Of a stretch of DNA of 55,016 bases, positions 7,910 through 16,459 are shown piece by piece. Positions within the stretch are counted from its first letter, which is position 1. Each line of letters opens with the position of its first letter. Source of the stretch: Ancalomicrobiaceae bacterium (GTDB lineage Bacteria > Pseudomonadota > Alphaproteobacteria > Rhizobiales > Ancalomicrobiaceae); contig JARLIU010000121.1 of assembly GCA_031291595.1 (NCBI GenBank), positions 1 to 55,016 on the forward strand, read 5' to 3'. The notes under the pieces are model-generated. The model saw only the letters and a program-made list of their open reading frames with translations, had not been told where the DNA came from and did no database searches. The position numbers and the translations under genes are program-made.

Positions 7910-9019
7910 ATGCAGAAAACTCTGATTCTGACGTTGGCCGGTGTTGCACTCGCCTTCGCCGCCATGCCGGGTCGTGCCGACGATCTGACCATCGCCGTGG
8001 TCGGACCGATGACCGGGCCCGTCGCCACCATCGGCGAGCAGCAGAAGCGGGGCGCGGAAAGCGCCGCCCGGTTCATCAACGACGCCGGTGGGGTCCTCGG
8101 CAAGAAGATCAAGATCGTCGTCGAGGACGACGTCTGCGATCCGAAGCAGGCGGTGACCGTCGCCAACCGCATCGTCGCCAACCGCATCAAGTTCGTCGCC
8201 GGGCACGCCTGCTCCGGCGCCTCCATCCCGGCGGCCGACGTTTATGCCGAAAACAACATCATGATGATCAGCCCGGCGTCGTCGAACCCGATCCTTACCG
8301 AGAAGGGCAACCCGACGATCATGCGCCTCTACCCGCGTGACGACGCTCAAGGAGCGTTCATCGCACCGTGGATCGCCAGCCACTTCAAGGGCAAGAAGAT
8401 CGCGGTCATGCACGACAAGTCGGCCTACGGCCGCGGCCTCGCTACGGTGGTCAAGGATAAGCTGAATGCGGCCGGCATCACCGAAGTGCTGTTCGACGGC
8501 ATCAACGCCGGCGAGAAGGACTACGGCGCGGTCGTCTCCAAGCTGAAGTCGGTCGGCGCCGAGGTGGTCTATTTCGGCGGCTATCATACCGAGGCCGGCC
8601 TCATTCGCCGCCAGGCCGCTGACCAGGCCTATTCCATGACGCTGATCATGGGCGACAGCATCGCCACGTCCGACTATTGGGCGGTCTCCGGTCCGGCCGG
8701 CGAAGGCACCATCTTCACCTTCCCGACCGATCCGCGCCGCTCGCCGAACGCCGTCAAGGTGGTCGAGCAGTTCAAGGCGCAGAATTACGATCCCGAGGGC
8801 TTCACCCTGTTCTCCTACGCGGTGGTGCAGACCATCGTCGAAGGCATCAAGCGCGCCAATTCCGACGATCCGATGAAGGTCGCCAAGGCGCTGAAGGACG
8901 GACAGACGATCGAGACGGTGCTCGGCCCCGTGCAGTTCGACCAGAAGGGCGATCTCAAGGATCCGCACTTCGACATCAACCTGTGGCACGCCGGCCAGTA
9001 CGCGCCGATCCCGAACTGA
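7910..9019 (+). CDS. Branched-chain amino-acid type ABC binding protein (LivJ/LivK family)
   Basis: The 369-residue protein has a signal peptide (about 1-23, ending GRADDLTIAV) and a type-I periplasmic-binding fold typical of LivK: GPMTGPVATIGEQQKRGAE, FINDAGGVLG, VEDDVCDPKQAVTVAN, and the hinge/second-lobe elements MHDKSAYGRG and VVYFGGYHTEAGL. A perfect AAGGAGGT lies six bases upstream of the ATG. There are no permease or ATPase genes beside it, and a strong terminator follows, so it is a monocistronic orphan that must feed a transporter encoded elsewhere. The ligand is likely a branched-chain amino acid or related amide. Confidence 0.92.
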   Translation: MQKTLILTLAGVALAFAAMPGRADDLTIAVVGPMTGPVATIGEQQKRGAESAARFINDAGGVLGKKIKIVVEDDVCDPKQAVTVANRIVANRIKFVAGHACSGASIPAADVYAENNIMMISPASSNPILTEKGNPTIMRLYPRDDAQGAFIAPWIASHFKGKKIAVMHDKSAYGRGLATVVKDKLNAAGITEVLFDGINAGEKDYGAVVSKLKSVGAEVVYFGGYHTEAGLIRRQAADQAYSMTLIMGDSIATSDYWAVSGPAGEGTIFTFPTDPRRSPNAVKVVEQFKAQNYDPEGFTLFSYAVVQTIVEGIKRANSDDPMKVAKALKDGQTIETVLGPVQFDQKGDLKDPHFDINLWHAGQYAPIPN

Positions 9020-9056
9020 TCGACGCCGCACGGCTATCTCCCTGTGACGCAATCGA

Positions 9057-9090
9057 GCCGCCCGGTGTCCGCCGGGCGGCTTTCGTTTGT
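9057..9090 (+). terminator. Rho-independent terminator of the LivK-type gene
   Basis: Nine-base arms GCCGCCCGG (9057-9065) and CCGGGCGGC (9072-9080) with a 6-nt loop are followed directly by tttcgtttgt. This is the clearest intrinsic terminator in the window, 38 bases after the stop codon. Confidence 0.9.
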
Positions 9091-9138
9091 CCCGCAAGCA
9101 CCCCAGCGCGTCGCATGGCCGCACTGCAGCGCTGACCG

Positions 9139-9648
9139 TCAGCGCTGGCGCGCCGTGAGCGTCGCCATGACGTCCAAGCCGGAGCGGCCGGAGCGGGCGG
9201 CGATGGCGGCGACCGTCTCGCTCGCCTTGGGCTCGGCAACGCCGAAACTCTGCAGCCGAGCCAGTGCCGCCGCCTCGTCGAGTTGCAGCACCGGCGCCAA
9301 GTCCGAAATCGACGCCGACTGGGCGAGGATGAGGAAGGCGATCGCCGGGTTGCCGCGGCCGGATCCACCGCCCGACTGATAGGCGAAGGCGCCTGCGACG
9401 GCGAGGCTCAGGGCAAGCGCGATCGGCATGGCGGCGCGGTTGAAGTAGTTGCAGAAGGAGTTCCAGTTCCGCCACAGGTGCACGCCGACCGGCACGAGCA
9501 GGGAAAGCGACATGATTTCGTGCATTTCGCGGAAGATCGAGGTGCCGATGTGAAAGAACAGCGCCACGCCGGAGCCGGCGGAGACGAGGAAGAGGCCGGC
9601 AGTCAGCGGCGTACCGTAACGCAATAGGAAGGTGCGAAGCGCGAGCAT
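9139..9648 (-). CDS. DUF4405 membrane protein
   Basis: This 169-residue protein has at least three hydrophobic segments: about 14-34, 44-60 (SLSLLVPVGVHLW) and 74-92. Histidines in FFHIGTSIFREMHEIMS and VGVHLWRNW fit the DUF4405 pattern of a small cytochrome-b-like membrane domain, so heme binding is possible. The soluble C-terminus (about 100-169) carries two short helical repeats (LAPVLQLDEAAALARLQSFGV; ETVAAIAARSGRSGLDVMATL, described as regions). GGAG lies eight bases before the ATG. It follows the COG4705 gene on the same strand (95-bp gap), so the two may be co-transcribed. No specific function can be assigned. Confidence 0.75.
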   Translation of the reverse strand: MLALRTFLLRYGTPLTAGLFLVSAGSGVALFFHIGTSIFREMHEIMSLSLLVPVGVHLWRNWNSFCNYFNRAAMPIALALSLAVAGAFAYQSGGGSGRGNPAIAFLILAQSASISDLAPVLQLDEAAALARLQSFGVAEPKASETVAAIAARSGRSGLDVMATLTARQR

Positions 9649-9743
9649 TTTGAAACTCCAAAGGTCAGAGAAGCGGACGGGCCGGGCGGAACCGCAGGAT
9701 CATTGCGGCGGCGAACCGCCCGGCGTGGGAGCGGCTGCAGCGG

Positions 9744-10481
9744 TCAAGCGCTCGGCGCCAATTCGGCGTGCGCGACCGCCACCAGGTGGTCGCGGCGCCT
9801 GACGTAGAGGGCGAAAACCAGGCCGGCGAAGACGGCGGCGGTCACGGCCGTGGCGGCGGCAAGGCCGATCATGCCGTGCGCCAGCAGATCGCCCGCGGCG
9901 GTACCGGCCGACCGGATCAGCGCGATCACCGGCCAGTAGACGGCAAGCCGGGTCGACAGTGCCTTGCCGCCGAGCGCCAGGGCGACGGCCAGCGGCACGG
10001 CGAGCACCAGCATGGCGTCGAGATTGCCGAGCCCGACGGCATAGGACATCGCGTCGCCGACCAGCGTGCCGAGGATGCCGGCGAGCGTCATCGACACCCA
10101 GTAGAAGCCGTTGACGGGAATGGCGGCGGCGGCACTGCGATGGTCGGCGCGGTGCCAGACGGCAAGCATGGCGGCGAGAAGCGCGGCCACAATCGGCACC
10201 GAGACGGCAAAGCCGATGCCGTCGTCATGCAGGCAGTCGCCGATATTGGTCGCGGCGGCGCGGATGGTGATGATCGCTGCCCAGTAGTAGACGCCCGGCG
10301 CGACCCGACTGAACGAGGCGGCGGCGAAGATGGCGATGAGCGCGGCGGCAAGGAACGGCAATCCGGAGACGTGGCCGAGGTCGAGCCCGTCGGCGAGGAA
10401 GTCGCCGACGTTGGCGCCGAACACGCTGGCGACGATCAGCACCGACCAATAGCACTTGTCGATTTTTGGAACGTATCTCAC
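9744..10481 (-). CDS. COG4705-type polytopic membrane protein with four internal repeats
   Basis: From a GTG at 10481 (preceded by AAAGGG) the product is 245 residues with about eight membrane segments. Four internal repeats are visible, each opening with an aromatic YW or YYW and ending in a GD pair inside the next helix: KCYWSVLIVASVFGANVGDF, VYYWAAIITIRAAATNIGDC, FYWVSMTLAGILGTLVGDAM and VYWPVIALIRSAGTAAGDLL. This matches the family of predicted membrane-anchored proteins COG4705, for which I know no settled function. The tracked ORF starts 45 codons earlier with non-hydrophobic, low-quality sequence. A divergent two-component system lies upstream. Confidence 0.78.
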   Translation of the reverse strand: MRYVPKIDKCYWSVLIVASVFGANVGDFLADGLDLGHVSGLPFLAAALIAIFAAASFSRVAPGVYYWAAIITIRAAATNIGDCLHDDGIGFAVSVPIVAALLAAMLAVWHRADHRSAAAAIPVNGFYWVSMTLAGILGTLVGDAMSYAVGLGNLDAMLVLAVPLAVALALGGKALSTRLAVYWPVIALIRSAGTAAGDLLAHGMIGLAAATAVTAAVFAGLVFALYVRRRDHLVAVAHAELAPSA

Positions 10482-10966
10482 GGGCGGACCCTTTCGCGAT
10501 GACCTGGCCCTGTCATCGCTCCCACAGCCCTGACGTTCAACGCGGCAAATGTCGTCTTTTGTAACCAGGTATCTTGTCGATGATTTACTTTCAGACGAAC
10601 AGTTGTCTGTGGCCAAATAATTGTTCCGATTGTCGAATCCGGCAATTTTCCGGGCCGGTCCCGGCCCGGCGGCAGGGCTGGTGCACAGAGAGCGATCGTC
10701 CTGTCACCGCCCCCCGCCACGCCAATCTGCCAGATGATCAGCATGATCAATTGCTTGCGCACTGGCTGCCGCCGCACCACCTGTCGGCGCGCCAGCCGCC
10801 CGGCGGCGCCGTTACCGGCTGATTTACCGCCCCGGTGCTACAATTAGTTACAATTTGGCGCTGGCCCCTGCCGCCCGTTCGGCCGCAGGAAGGAACCGGC
10901 GGCCGAATTCCGCCGGCACGACCGGCAGCCGCGACCGCCGGCCCGCCGCCGTGCCAGGACCGATCC
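10482..10966. other. 485-bp divergent intergenic region of the membrane gene and response regulator
   Basis: No gene is supported here. It contains TGTAAC at 10560-10565 (GTTACA on the minus strand, upstream of the COG4705 gene), a 9-bp-arm palindrome CCGGGCCGG/CCGGCCCGG at 10650-10669 of unknown role, and the direct repeat TACAATT...TACAATT near the response-regulator gene. The central AT-rich part (10555-10650) probably holds the leftward promoter. Confidence 0.5.
10839..10852 (+). promoter_or_regulatory. RstA-box-like response-regulator site
   Basis: TACAATTAGTTACA matches the enterobacterial RstA consensus TACATNTNGTTACA at all defined positions but one. The heptamer TACAATT recurs exactly 10 bp apart (10839 and 10849), the spacing expected for an OmpR-family dimer bound to tandem half-sites. 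It lies 115 bp upstream of the response-regulator start, so autoregulation is plausible. Confidence 0.55.
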
Positions 10967-11686
10967 ATGGACCGAACCCCGCATATCCTCGTCGTTGACG
11001 ATCACCGCGAGATCCGCGAACTGTTGGCCAAGTATTTCGTCAAGAACGGGCTCCGCGTCTCGACCGCCAACGGCGGGGCCGAGATGCGCCACGTGTTGCG
11101 CGGCGGCGCCATCGATCTCGTGGTGCTCGACATCATGATGCCCGGCGAGGATGGACTGACGCTGTGCCGACAGACCCGCCAGACCAGCGACGTGCCGATC
11201 GTGCTGCTGACCGCAGTGTCGGAGGAGACCGACCGCATCGTCGGGCTGGAACTCGGCGCCGACGACTATCTGACGAAGCCGTTCAATCCGCGCGAACTCC
11301 TCGCCCGCGTCCGCGCCATTCTCCGCCGCGCCGCCGCCCAGACAAGGCCGGCCGAGACCGAGGCCAAGCGCTATCGCTTCGGGGCCTGGACAGTCGACAC
11401 CGTCCGGCGCGTGCTGATCGACGCGACGGGCGACGAGAGCGCGCTTGGCACGGCGGAGTTTCGCCTGCTGACCGCCTTTCTCGCCCGGCCCGGCATCACC
11501 CTCAGCCGCGACCAGTTGCTCGACATCACCGTCGGCCGGCAGGCGCAGATCTTCGACCGCTCCATCGACAATCTCGTCAGCCGGCTTCGCCGCCGCATCG
11601 AGCGCGATCCGCAGGAGCCGGACCTGATCAAGACCGTGTGGGGCGAAGGCTACACGTTTGCCGGCAGCGTCGAGGTCATCGAATGA
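10967..11686 (+). CDS. OmpR/PhoB-family response regulator
   Basis: The 239-residue regulator has a receiver domain (about 6-118) with acidic pocket Asp11/Asp12, phosphoacceptor Asp55 in VVLDIMMPGEDG, and Lys104 in YLTKPFNPRE. A C-terminal winged-helix domain follows from about 135, with TAEFRLLTAFLARPG and the recognition segment NLVSRLRRRIERDP. I start at 10967 (MDRTPHILVVDD); the tracked ORF begins 44 codons upstream in non-family sequence. The stop overlaps the sensor kinase start (ATGA). Family resemblance is closest to the RstA/OmpR type, in keeping with the box upstream. Confidence 0.93.
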   Translation: MDRTPHILVVDDHREIRELLAKYFVKNGLRVSTANGGAEMRHVLRGGAIDLVVLDIMMPGEDGLTLCRQTRQTSDVPIVLLTAVSEETDRIVGLELGADDYLTKPFNPRELLARVRAILRRAAAQTRPAETEAKRYRFGAWTVDTVRRVLIDATGDESALGTAEFRLLTAFLARPGITLSRDQLLDITVGRQAQIFDRSIDNLVSRLRRRIERDPQEPDLIKTVWGEGYTFAGSVEVIE

Positions 11687-13098
11687 ACCCGTCGTTCAGC
11701 CGCTTCGTGCCGAAAGGTCTGGCCGGCCGGCTGGTGTTGCTGTTGATCGCGGCGCTGGCGTTGGCGCAGACCGCGCTGGTGATCCTCCTCCATGGCGAGC
11801 AGGACCGGGTGGTGGAAGAGATCGCGCACGGCCAGGCGCTGAACCAGACGGTGACGCTTGCCAGGCTGCTCACCCACTATCCGGCATCGGAGGGTGATAC
11901 GCTGGCGGAGGCCTTCGGCTCGCGCCTCTCCTGCGCGCGCATTTCCGCCGTCGCGCCGTCGACCGAACCGATGAGCACGGCGGAACAGCAACTGGCAAGA
12001 TTGCTGGGCTTGATGCTGCACGGCGTCGGCACGTCCATGCCTTATGTGGCGATCGGGCCGATGGACCCATCCGAACACCCCTGTCAGTCGGACACCGCCG
12101 GCCCGACGGACCGATCCGTCGATTTCGCCCCCGGCCGCCGCGGTCAGTCGTTCCGTCACGGTCGAGGCGGGCTGGCCGCCGTCGAGATCAGCGTACCGCT
12201 CCGCGACGGGCGCTGGCTGACGACGCGCATGGCGGTTGCCGTCCCGACCGGCTGGAACCGGATAACGGTGCTGTCCTTCCTCCTGTCATCGCTCGCCGTC
12301 GCGGCAGCGGCGGTCATCGGCGTGCGCTCGCAGACCCGTTCGCTCGGCCGCCTCGCCGCAGCCTCCGAGCGCTTCGGCCGTGGCGAGCGCGTCGACCCGC
12401 TGCCGGCCGACGGCCCCAGCGAAGTGGCGGCGGCGATCGTCGCCTTCAATACCATGCAGGATCGGCTCAGCGGCTACATGCGCGATCGGCTGAAGCTGCT
12501 CGCCGGCATCAGCCACGATCTCAGGACGCCGCTGACCACGTTGCGGCTGAAGGCGGAGTTCATCGACGACGAGGCGGTGCGCGACGACATCGTCGCCACC
12601 ATCGACGAACTCTCGGCCATCTGCGAGGCGACGCTCGCCTTTTCCCGTGCCGAGGCGACGGCGGAGGCAACCGCCGAGGTCGAATTGAATGCCCTGGCCG
12701 GAGACGTAGTGGGCGCCGTCAAGCTGGCGGGTGCCGATGCCACGTTGCAGCCGTCGCCGCCCCTGCCCTATGCCTGCCGGCCAGTGGCGCTGAAGCGAGC
12801 GCTGCAGAACCTCGTCGACAATGCCGTACGCTACGGCGGCAACGCGCGGGTGAGCCTCGCACGGTCCGATGGCCGCGTGCTGATCCGGGTCGACGACGAC
12901 GGGCCGGGGCTGCCGGCCGACCAGATGGAGGAAGCGTTCAAGCCGTTCGTCCGGCTGGAAGCCTCGCGCTCGATCGAAACCGGCGGCATCGGCCTCGGTC
13001 TGGCGATCGCGCGCTCGATCATCGTCGCGCACGGCGGCACAATCCGTCTCGTCAATCGGCCGGAGGGCGGGCTCAGAGCCGAGATCGAACTGCCCTGA
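11683..13098 (+). CDS. EnvZ/RstB-type sensor histidine kinase
   Basis: The 471-residue kinase has an N-terminal membrane helix (about 14-36), a periplasmic domain (37-192), a second helix (about 195-215), HAMP (216-268), and the dimerisation domain with His278 in GISHDLRTPLTTLRLK. The ATP-binding domain shows the N-box NLVDNAVRYGG, the G1 box DDDGPGLP and the G2 box GGIGLGLAIAR. It is coupled to the response regulator by an ATGA overlap. The periplasmic region has Cys84 and Cys134 (possible disulfide) and a His/Arg-rich stretch (GRRGQSFRHGRGG). The signal it senses is not known. Confidence 0.92.
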   Translation: MNPSFSRFVPKGLAGRLVLLLIAALALAQTALVILLHGEQDRVVEEIAHGQALNQTVTLARLLTHYPASEGDTLAEAFGSRLSCARISAVAPSTEPMSTAEQQLARLLGLMLHGVGTSMPYVAIGPMDPSEHPCQSDTAGPTDRSVDFAPGRRGQSFRHGRGGLAAVEISVPLRDGRWLTTRMAVAVPTGWNRITVLSFLLSSLAVAAAAVIGVRSQTRSLGRLAAASERFGRGERVDPLPADGPSEVAAAIVAFNTMQDRLSGYMRDRLKLLAGISHDLRTPLTTLRLKAEFIDDEAVRDDIVATIDELSAICEATLAFSRAEATAEATAEVELNALAGDVVGAVKLAGADATLQPSPPLPYACRPVALKRALQNLVDNAVRYGGNARVSLARSDGRVLIRVDDDGPGLPADQMEEAFKPFVRLEASRSIETGGIGLGLAIARSIIVAHGGTIRLVNRPEGGLRAEIELP

Positions 13099-13138
13099 GG
13101 CGCGGCTATCGCGCTCGATCAGACCGTGTACACCTTGC

Positions 13139-14137
13139 CTACGCACTCGCCCGATCGCGTCGGCGATGAGCGCTGTCGTTGCCGGCGTGCCGCAGTCGAT
13201 GCGCGATATCTGCTCCATCCCCTGCGGCTTCAGCGCTTGGGTCTGTCGCCGGCTTGGCCACGGGCCGTCGTTCTTCGCGGAAGCCGGACGGTGTCTTGCC
13301 GATCAGCCGCATGAAGTTTCGATTGAACGTCGAAAGCGTATCGTAACCGACGTCAAGACCGATCGAGATGATTCGTTCGTTCGTCTCGATCAGTAGCTGA
13401 CAGGCTTTGTAGATCCGCAGCCTGTTGATGTATTCGATGCAGGTGCATTTGACATGCCGCTCGAACAGGCGGGAGAAGGCGGGCAGGCCCATGCCCTCGG
13501 CCGCAGCGATCTCCCGGCATGTCAGATCCGATCGATTGAAGTTCTGAGCAATGTAGGCGAGGATCCGCTCGAGCCGGCGCGGCTGGGCGCATTCATGGTT
13601 GGGTCCGCGCAACGACAGCGAGGTCCGGTCGCGATCGGCCTCGAGCACGCCGAGCAATTCGAAGAACAGCGCCATCCGCTCGAGACCGCGCGCTTCGAGC
13701 ATTTCGCCGAGCAGGCCGGCCGCCACCGCCGCAGCCCTTGGCGAGAACTGGATGCCGGCGCGCGCCGCATCGAGGAGATCGGCAAAACTGGCGCAGTCGG
13801 AGAATTCCGCGATGCATTTCTCCGCAAAGCCGGCCCCGAACTGCAGCACCAGGTCGCGTCCGGCGATCAGCCCGTTGCTGTCGCGCTCGCTGTCGCCGGC
13901 GTTGTCCGACACCCACATGTGCGGCAGGTTCGGCCCGGTGATGACCACGTTGCCCGGTTCGAACCGACCGGCGTAGGTGCCGACGTAGACCTGTCCTGAA
14001 CTCCGCCGGATAAGATGAATCTCATATTCCGGATGATGATGCCATCCTGAAAAGGCGAACGGATAGTCGTGAGCGTAGAGACGGAACGTCCGATCAAGCG
14101 GCGTTTCGATCACTTCGAGCAAAGGCTTGACATTCAT
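13139..14137 (-). CDS. AraC-family regulator with cupin-type sensor domain
   Basis: The 332-residue protein has an N-terminal cupin-like domain (FSGWHHHPEYEIHLI, then GRFEPGNVVITGPNLPHMW) and a C-terminal pair of helix-turn-helix motifs from about 205 to 300 (TCREIAAAEGMGLPAFSRLF and LDVGYDTLSTFNRNFMRLIG). The final 35 residues are a basic, low-complexity tail (RHAGNDSAHRRRDRASA) not expected in the family, perhaps an extension after loss of an original stop. It lies 3' of the deleted polyol dehydrogenase on the same strand and probably once controlled it or a sugar-alcohol operon. Confidence 0.85.
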   Translation of the reverse strand: MNVKPLLEVIETPLDRTFRLYAHDYPFAFSGWHHHPEYEIHLIRRSSGQVYVGTYAGRFEPGNVVITGPNLPHMWVSDNAGDSERDSNGLIAGRDLVLQFGAGFAEKCIAEFSDCASFADLLDAARAGIQFSPRAAAVAAGLLGEMLEARGLERMALFFELLGVLEADRDRTSLSLRGPNHECAQPRRLERILAYIAQNFNRSDLTCREIAAAEGMGLPAFSRLFERHVKCTCIEYINRLRIYKACQLLIETNERIISIGLDVGYDTLSTFNRNFMRLIGKTPSGFREERRPVAKPATDPSAEAAGDGADIAHRLRHAGNDSAHRRRDRASA

Positions 14138-14185
14138 GATGCTGGCCTTTCCGGTCAGCCGGGTTCGATGCCCCGACCGAACGCT

Positions 14186-14686
14186 CTATCGATCAAACCG
14201 GATCTTCATATCCGAGGGAGGCTGCTGAGATGCGCTCTCGAATGCCTCGATGCAACCAGCGAACAGGTAGCGCGGCAAAACCGGCGGCTTCGGATCGATG
14301 CTGCCGGAAGCGGGCGGCTTGATGGCGCGTTCCCCGACGTTGGCGTGGTAGAAGGTACCGGCGACCGGGATTTCGCTGATTTGAAGCGACAGTGCATCGG
14401 GACCGCCGGGGCTCGCGGCAACGCGATCGCCCCGCGTCAAATGAGCAATTTCATCACCGACCGCCGCCACTGCAGCGGAAGCCGCATGTCCGAGGACCAT
14501 CGGTTCGGTGACGACGAAATCGCCAATCCTGCTATTGTTGGAGTAATGACCATCGCTGCCGCAGATACCGCCCGATTTGACGGCGATCCGAAGCTCGTAC
14601 GGCTTGGGTCCGAGAGTACCGGGAACGTCGATGCCGCGGAGGTTGAACGCTCCGGCACGTTCAAGTACAACGACTTGAATCTTCAT
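14186..14686 (-). pseudogene. Internally deleted zinc polyol dehydrogenase (xylitol/sorbitol dehydrogenase family)
   Basis: The open frame of 166 codons starts like a medium-chain dehydrogenase: residues 1-95 include the zinc-ligand motif GGICGSDGHY and GHAASAAVAAVGDEIAHLTRGDRV. It ends like one too: SGSIDPKPPVLPRYLFAG and EAFESASQQPPSDMKIRF. About half of the usual 345 residues is missing, including most of the structural-zinc loop and the whole Rossmann NAD domain. The GHE zinc-site glutamate also reads GHA. The start codon and a strong GGGGAGGA site remain, so a short product could still be made. It cannot bind NAD in the family manner. Confidence 0.8.
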
Positions 14687-14928
14687 CGATTATCCTCCCC
14701 GACCACGCTCCGCACATCTAAGGCGCGGATGCTTGGCTCAATGAGACGAAGTATGCGGCGACGGCGCTCGCAATGCTAAGCCGATAAATCAAATCGTCAT
14801 GCAGCATTTTACATTATGTCGGACTGCGGAGGCCCGGCAGCATGCGGCGAGCGCCAAAACCGGCCCTCTGCGACGTCCTGTCGCATGGCCATTTGCGGCC
14901 AGGCAGCCGCTCGCAGCCGTCCGCGGCG

Positions 14929-16344
14929 TCATTTGTAGCGACTGCGCCAGACGCTGATGAGGCTGGCGGCGATGGCGAAACCGGCAGCGACGAGGAGCCC
15001 GAGACGCGGCGCCGCATCGATGGTCTCCAGCTTGAACAACAGCGCCATGCCGATGGCGCCGAGCGTCTGGCCGCACAGCCGGGCGGTTCCCTGCATGGCG
15101 CCGGCAGCGCCGCTGCGGCTCTTCGGGGCCGACAGCAGCAGGATGCGGTTGTTGGGGGTCTGGAAGAAGCCGAAGCCGGCGCCGGCCAGCACCGTGCCGA
15201 TGACGAACGGTTCGAGACTGTCGCTGTTCGACCAGACCCCGACGATCGTCAGTCCCAGCGCCAGGAACGCGCTGCCACCGGCGCACAGCCAGGCGGTCGG
15301 CACGGAATTCGACAGCCGGCCGGCGATCGGCGCGGCGATCATCACCGTCAGCGGCCAGGGGATCATGTAGAGGCCGGACGAGGTGATGGACTGGTGCAGG
15401 TGGTGCTGCAGGTAGAAGGGCAGCGCCACATAGCTCATCATCTGGCTGCAGAAACTGCACACCGAGGCCGCGACGGCAACGCGGAAGGCGGGATTGCGGA
15501 ACAGATCGACCGGCACCAGCGGCGCGTCGCGCTGTGTCTCCCGCCGGATCAGCACGGCGAGACAGACGAGCGCCGCGGCGATCAGCGCCGCACCGAACGC
15601 CGGGGCGTCGGCAAGCGCGTCGGCGCCGATGAAGAACATCACGAACATCGCGGTATTGGTGGCGATGACGAAGCGGTCTAACTGGCGCGCCATGCCGGAG
15701 GGATGCGGCAGCACGCGTGACGCCAACAGCACGGCGGCGCCGATCGGCAGGTTGACGGCGAACAGCCACGGCCAATTGGCAATCGACAGGATGGCGCCGG
15801 CGACGCCCGGGCCCATTGCCGAGGAAACGGCGACGGTCATGGCGTTGAAGCCGATGACGGTACCGAGCAGTCGCTGCGGGCAGATGAAGCGCAGCATCAT
15901 GGCGTTGAGGGCCATGATCTGGCCGGCGCCCAGGCCTTGCAGGAAGCGCGCCGACACCAGCATCGGCAGGCTGGTCGAAAACGCGCAGATGGCCGAAGCC
16001 AGCGTGAACAGGACGACGCCGCAGACGAAGACGCGGCGGGCGCCGAGCTTCTCGCCGAGCGCGCCGCTCGGCAGCAGCGCGACGATCACCGCCAGCTGGT
16101 AGCTCGAAACCACCCACACCGTCGCGGCCGGCGTGGCGTCAAGCGCCTTGGCGATCGACGGCAGGGCGATGTTGGCGATGGCGCCGTCGAGGACGACGAG
16201 GAGCAGCGTCAACAGGATGACGGCGATGGCGAAGTGGCGCTGCGGCGCCGGCAGTCCGTCGTCGTCACGCGCTTGCGCCATGGGCGCGGCTTCCACCGCG
16301 GCCAGCGGTTCGGGCTCCTCGACTACCAATCCATCCGACGCCAT
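14929..16344 (-). CDS. MFS multidrug-efflux type transporter (DHA2 / EmrB-like)
   Basis: The 471-residue protein begins with an acidic cytoplasmic tail of about 35 residues, then shows the DHA2 motif VVLDGAIANIALPSI in the first membrane helix, followed by SYQLAVIVALLPSGALGEKLGARR (motif A region) and FLQGLGAGQIMALN. Later helices extend to the C-terminus, consistent with 14 segments, as in EmrB/QacA proton-driven exporters. It is divergent from a LysR regulator 115 bp away, the usual arrangement for an inducible efflux gene. The substrate cannot be deduced. Confidence 0.87.
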   Translation of the reverse strand: MASDGLVVEEPEPLAAVEAAPMAQARDDDGLPAPQRHFAIAVILLTLLLVVLDGAIANIALPSIAKALDATPAATVWVVSSYQLAVIVALLPSGALGEKLGARRVFVCGVVLFTLASAICAFSTSLPMLVSARFLQGLGAGQIMALNAMMLRFICPQRLLGTVIGFNAMTVAVSSAMGPGVAGAILSIANWPWLFAVNLPIGAAVLLASRVLPHPSGMARQLDRFVIATNTAMFVMFFIGADALADAPAFGAALIAAALVCLAVLIRRETQRDAPLVPVDLFRNPAFRVAVAASVCSFCSQMMSYVALPFYLQHHLHQSITSSGLYMIPWPLTVMIAAPIAGRLSNSVPTAWLCAGGSAFLALGLTIVGVWSNSDSLEPFVIGTVLAGAGFGFFQTPNNRILLLSAPKSRSGAAGAMQGTARLCGQTLGAIGMALLFKLETIDAAPRLGLLVAAGFAIAASLISVWRSRYK

Positions 16345-16393
16345 GCCGTACCTCTTCGTTCGACGAGCCGAGGGTCTAGCACCTCAGCGCCAT

Positions 16394-16438
16394 GGCGCCA
16401 AACGCAACGATGGAAACACACGGTTGCGCCCAGCGCCA
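16394..16438. promoter_or_regulatory. Candidate LysR operator between MFS and lysR genes
   Basis: CGCAAC (16403-16408) and GTTGCG (16423-16428) form an inverted repeat with a 14-bp spacer, flanked by GGCGCC on the left and GCGCC on the right. It lies in the 115-bp divergent promoter region. The geometry suits a LysR-type regulator; binding is inferred. Confidence 0.4.
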
Positions 16439-16459
16439 TAGCTCGGCTATGTTTCTGTC

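Noticed and set aside
7547-9661. 704-aa minus-strand ORF
   Set aside because: It is antisense to the LivK-type gene, has Arg/Asp-rich composition with no family motifs, and results from high GC in a third-position-biased gene.
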